From an uncultured Limosilactobacillus sp. (GTDB taxonomy: Bacteria; Bacillota; Bacilli; Lactobacillales; Lactobacillaceae), in assembly GCA_944326735.1 (NCBI GenBank), contig CALVFC010000012.1:1-18301 (forward strand): a stretch of DNA of 18,301 nt. Reading direction: 5' to 3'. Position 1 is the stretch's first letter. Every line of letters begins with the position of its first letter. A program made the position numbers and the translations under genes. Positions 16,155 to 18,301 of this stretch are shown here, piece after piece. The notes beneath the pieces were generated by a model. The model was not told where the DNA came from. It saw only the letters and a list, made by a program, of their open reading frames with translations, and made no database searches.

Positions 16155-16183
16155 TTGTTAAATTGTACACAAGTGTGTATCAT
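16155..16183 (+). promoter_or_regulatory. Promoter of the gpmA-like/esterase unit, with palindrome
   Basis: TTGTTA (16155-16160) and TATCAT (16178-16183) lie 17 bases apart. Within the spacer and -10 lies the inverted repeat TACAC-AAGT-GTGTA (16166-16179), a possible repressor site. Transcription would start near 16190, just before the ribosome binding site AAGGAG (16195-16200). Confidence 0.5.
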
Positions 16184-16209
16184 TGAGACTGTTAAAGGAG
16201 TGGCTAAAT

Positions 16210-16893
16210 ATGGTGAAGTTAGTAATTGTAAGGCATGGTCAAAGCCAAGCCAATCGTGATAATATCTTTACGGGCTGGACAGACGTCCCCTTAACTGATC
16301 AAGGTGTGGAACAAGCCAAGGCAGTCGGGCAAGAGCTGGCTCACCTGGGACTGCAGTTTGCCGATGCACATACTTCATACATGTCACGGGCCATTTGCAC
16401 CCTGAATATTGTCCTGGATGAAATAGAACAGTTATATATTCCGGTCCACAAAACATGGCGGTTAAATGAACGGCATTACGGGGCACTGAGCGGCCTCAAT
16501 AAAGCCAAAGTGAAAGAAGAGGTTGGTGCTGAACAATTGCATGAATGGCGGCGGGGTTATGCTGCATTGCCACCACAATTAAAGCAGCGCCAGCATGAAC
16601 GGCGCTACGATCGTCTCGGTGTTAAAATGCCGTTAAGTGAAAGCTTGGCAATGACGCAGAAACGGCTATTACCATATTGGCAGGATCAAATTGCGCCCCG
16701 CTTATTGGATGGTAAGAATCAACTAATTGTCGCTCATGGTAGTTCGTTACGGGCATTAATCAAGTATTTGGACCGAATCCCTGATGATCAAATTGACAAG
16801 GTGGAAGTACCAAATGGTAAGCCAATCTTGTATGAATTTGATGAACACTTGAATATCCTTAATAAGACTTTTATAACAATGGATGGTGAATAA
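16210..16893 (+). CDS. 2,3-bisphosphoglycerate-dependent phosphoglycerate mutase, GpmA-like paralogue
   Basis: A 227-residue histidine-phosphatase-superfamily protein of the GpmA type, expected to interconvert 3- and 2-phosphoglycerate or to act on a related phosphate ester. The catalytic motif RHGQSQANR starts at Arg8-His9. Arg60 lies in SRAICT, Glu87 in LNERHYGAL, and the second His176 in AHGSSLRAL; WRRGY (113-117) is present. Two signs suggest a divergent copy: HGSSLR replaces the usual HGNSLR, and residues 95-107 and 122-138 are less typical. The frame extends up to TTG 16183, but that lies in the -10 element; ATG 16210 has AAGGAG (16195-16200) and begins MVKLVIVRHG as usual. The esterase follows after one base. 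Confidence 0.88.
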   Translation: MVKLVIVRHGQSQANRDNIFTGWTDVPLTDQGVEQAKAVGQELAHLGLQFADAHTSYMSRAICTLNIVLDEIEQLYIPVHKTWRLNERHYGALSGLNKAKVKEEVGAEQLHEWRRGYAALPPQLKQRQHERRYDRLGVKMPLSESLAMTQKRLLPYWQDQIAPRLLDGKNQLIVAHGSSLRALIKYLDRIPDDQIDKVEVPNGKPILYEFDEHLNILNKTFITMDGE

Positions 16894-16894
16894 G

Positions 16895-17779
16895 ATGGCA
16901 ATTCATGAATTAACCAATAATCCCAACCTGAGTGGGCAGGTGCGGCTGATTGATAACATTACCTATGCGGCAGTCGATGGTGAACCTATTAAGATGGCAA
17001 TCCTAGCACCGTGGACACAGCGCTTCCCGCAAAAATACACAACCGTGCCCCGTCCACTGATTGTGTTTGTCCAGGGGAGTTCTTGGCGGCTGCCTCACTT
17101 GGGAGAAGAGATTCCCCAACTCGTGCAATTTGTGAAGAAAGGCTATATTGTAGCTACTGTTCAGCACCGTAATTCACTGGATGGACACCCATTCCCAGCC
17201 TTCTTACAGGATGTTAAGACCGCAATTCGGTTTTTACGGGCTAATGCCCAAAAATATGCTATTGATCCTGAACGCGTCGCTTTATGGGGAACCTCATCTG
17301 GAGCCAACGCGGCGATGTTGGCCGGACTGACCAGTGATGACCCCGCATACGAAACGGCAGATTATGCTAACCAGTCTGACCGGGTCAACGCAGTGATTTC
17401 CTGCTTTGCACCGATGGACGTTGCCGATACTTTTGCTCACGCACAAAAGGTGCCGGGAAGTGACCTGCTGCAGTTCTGTTTATTTGGTTCCGATACTAGT
17501 AAGTGGGACCAGGTTAAAGCAGAGATGAGTCCGTTGAAACACGTTCAGTCAGGCAAAGATTATCCAGCATTCTTGCTGTTCCATGGTGATGCGGACCAAA
17601 TCGTTCCATACCACCAAATGGAAGAAATGTATGATGCCCTGAATAAAGTTGGCGCCAAGGTTGAGGCTTACCGGGTAAAGGGGGCCAATCACGAGCGCGA
17701 CTTTTGGAGTCAAGCAGTTTATGATGCTGTTGCGAAATTCTTATCGCCAATTGAGCATCCCACGGTTACAGAAAACTAA
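16895..17779 (+). CDS. Alpha/beta hydrolase, BD-FAE-type esterase
   Basis: A 294-residue soluble esterase or lipase-like enzyme; no signal peptide is seen. The catalytic triad is readable: Ser134 in GTSSG (132-136), Asp234 in HGDADQIVP, and His266 in KGANHERDF. The oxyanion region is VQGSSWR (59-65), and DVKTAIRFLRANAQKYAIDPERV precedes the nucleophile, as in BD-FAE and acetyl esterase families. Start choice: ATG 16883 is in frame and overlaps the mutase gene, but ATG 16895, one base after its stop and behind GGATGGTGA, is the simpler reading. Co-transcription with the mutase is likely. The substrate is unknown; short-chain or plant phenolic esters are possible for the family. Confidence 0.88.
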   Translation: MAIHELTNNPNLSGQVRLIDNITYAAVDGEPIKMAILAPWTQRFPQKYTTVPRPLIVFVQGSSWRLPHLGEEIPQLVQFVKKGYIVATVQHRNSLDGHPFPAFLQDVKTAIRFLRANAQKYAIDPERVALWGTSSGANAAMLAGLTSDDPAYETADYANQSDRVNAVISCFAPMDVADTFAHAQKVPGSDLLQFCLFGSDTSKWDQVKAEMSPLKHVQSGKDYPAFLLFHGDADQIVPYHQMEEMYDALNKVGAKVEAYRVKGANHERDFWSQAVYDAVAKFLSPIEHPTVTEN

Positions 17780-17791
17780 TTTAAACAATCA

Positions 17792-17828
17792 AAAGCAGGC
17801 AACCATCACGGCGATGGTTGCCTGCTTT
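17792..17828. terminator. Bidirectional terminator between esterase and pepC
   Basis: A perfect 16-base-pair stem (17792-17807 with 17813-17828) has a five-base loop. AAA before and TTT after the GC-rich core give T tracts on both strands, fitting the convergent genes on each side. Confidence 0.92.
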
Positions 17829-17841
17829 AATATTTAATGAA

Positions 17842-18301
17842 CTATGCCAATGTGCCCATTGGATCCCATGGCTTCAAAACAGCGGGTGCTTCAGCTTGCG
17901 CTTTGGCCTGCTTATCATTGAGGTACTTCTTGTTAACCACAATTTGGTAAACGTATTGGTCCATCCATTCATCACTCATAACAAAGTAACCCTTAGTACC
18001 AACTTTGGAACCCCAGGAGTTTTCAACTTTCCATTTGGTTGGCTTACCGTCAACCAAGTCCACTCCGGTGATCACCATGGCGTGGTCCATCATGCTTTGC
18101 TTATAATCCAGCATATCAGCTTTGGTCATGTTGAGGTCCACATTAAACAACTTATCAAAGTCGAAGGTATTGAGGGCCATAATGCCAAGTTTGGTTTCTG
18201 AGTACTTAATGACATCAGAGCCAAACCAGACGCTTTCGCCAGCTTGTAATTGCTTAATGGCCAGATCCTTCAAGTCTTGCATTGGCAGGTTAAGGTGCTT
18301 G
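17842..18301 (-). CDS. pepC: Aminopeptidase C, C-terminal part (gene runs off the window)
   Basis: About 152 C-terminal residues of a PepC/bleomycin hydrolase-type cysteine aminopeptidase (family C1B), a cytoplasmic enzyme that removes N-terminal amino acids from peptides. Readable on the minus strand: NLPMQDLKDLAIKQL at the window edge, the catalytic His in DHAMVITGVD, and the catalytic Asn in VENSWG. The C-terminus is PWDPMGTLA; this end region normally reaches into the active site. The stop is TAG at 17842-17844. Full PepC is about 440 residues, so the N-terminal two thirds, with the catalytic Cys and the promoter, lie to the right of the window. An internal Met at 18282 is not the start. 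Confidence 0.93.
   Translation of the reverse strand, partial: KHLNLPMQDLKDLAIKQLQAGESVWFGSDVIKYSETKLGIMALNTFDFDKLFNVDLNMTKADMLDYKQSMMDHAMVITGVDLVDGKPTKWKVENSWGSKVGTKGYFVMSDEWMDQYVYQIVVNKKYLNDKQAKAQAEAPAVLKPWDPMGTLA

Noticed and set aside
16136..16159. Hairpin after the AEC transporter gene
   Set aside because: Only a four to five pair stem with uneven arms and no T run; not convincing as a terminator.
16183..16209. Upstream TTG start for the mutase gene
   Set aside because: It lies in the promoter -10 region; ATG 16210 has AAGGAG and gives the usual family N-terminus.
17818..18201. 127-codon plus-strand open frame opposite pepC
   Set aside because: It starts in the bidirectional terminator and is the complement of a well recognised PepC C-terminus.
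1..18301. Mobile elements, CRISPR arrays, prophage genes or toxin-antitoxin pairs
   Set aside because: Read through for transposase, integrase, spaced repeats and small paired genes; none was seen, and gene order and composition look like stable chromosome.

Overview
The window looks like a chromosomal segment of a heterofermentative lactic acid bacterium, most likely Limosilactobacillus or a close relative. This is inferred from the split beta-galactosidase genes lacL/lacM, a tex-sprT pair, a Gram-positive type nicotinate phosphoribosyltransferase, a pepC-type aminopeptidase, strong AGGAGG ribosome binding sites, tRNA genes without an encoded CCA, and an intermediate GC content. Species cannot be fixed from the sequence alone. 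No insertion sequence, prophage, CRISPR array or rRNA was seen. Almost every gene is on the plus strand; only the pepC fragment at the right edge is on the minus strand. No stretch longer than 300 bases lacks a gene.

Layout. (1) 1-850: tRNA-Gln(UUG) with its terminator, then an unrecognised 214-residue protein. (2) 863-2260: a DHA2-type 14-helix MFS efflux pump. (3) 2335-6092: a D-aspartate module made of an ATP-grasp ligase resembling D-aspartate ligase, an AspT-like aspartate/alanine exchanger and an aspartate racemase. Together these would supply D-Asp and attach it to peptidoglycan precursors, as expected for a cell wall with D-Asp cross-bridges. The ligase has its own terminator, and the exchanger and racemase share a separate promoter. 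(4) 6148-11909: a tightly packed apparent operon, GntR/HutC regulator - pncB - nadE - tex - sprT, joining NAD salvage to a conserved nucleic-acid/housekeeping pair. A YvoA/dre-like operator sits at the promoter. (5) 11896-12063: tRNA-Leu(AAG) with a near-consensus promoter and a terminator. (6) 12124-15110: lacL and lacM overlapping by 17 bases, behind a cre-like site. (7) 15181-17828: an AEC-family transporter, then a two-gene unit of a GpmA-like phosphoglycerate mutase paralogue and a BD-FAE-type esterase. The unit ends at a strong bidirectional terminator shared with convergent pepC, whose 3' third is present.

Most of the content is ordinary lactobacillus housekeeping and carbohydrate metabolism. 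The most interesting parts are the D-Asp module with a transporter placed between the two D-Asp enzymes, and the uncharacterised-looking GntR control of NAD salvage with two related candidate operator sites. I did not find a clearly unprecedented multi-gene system.
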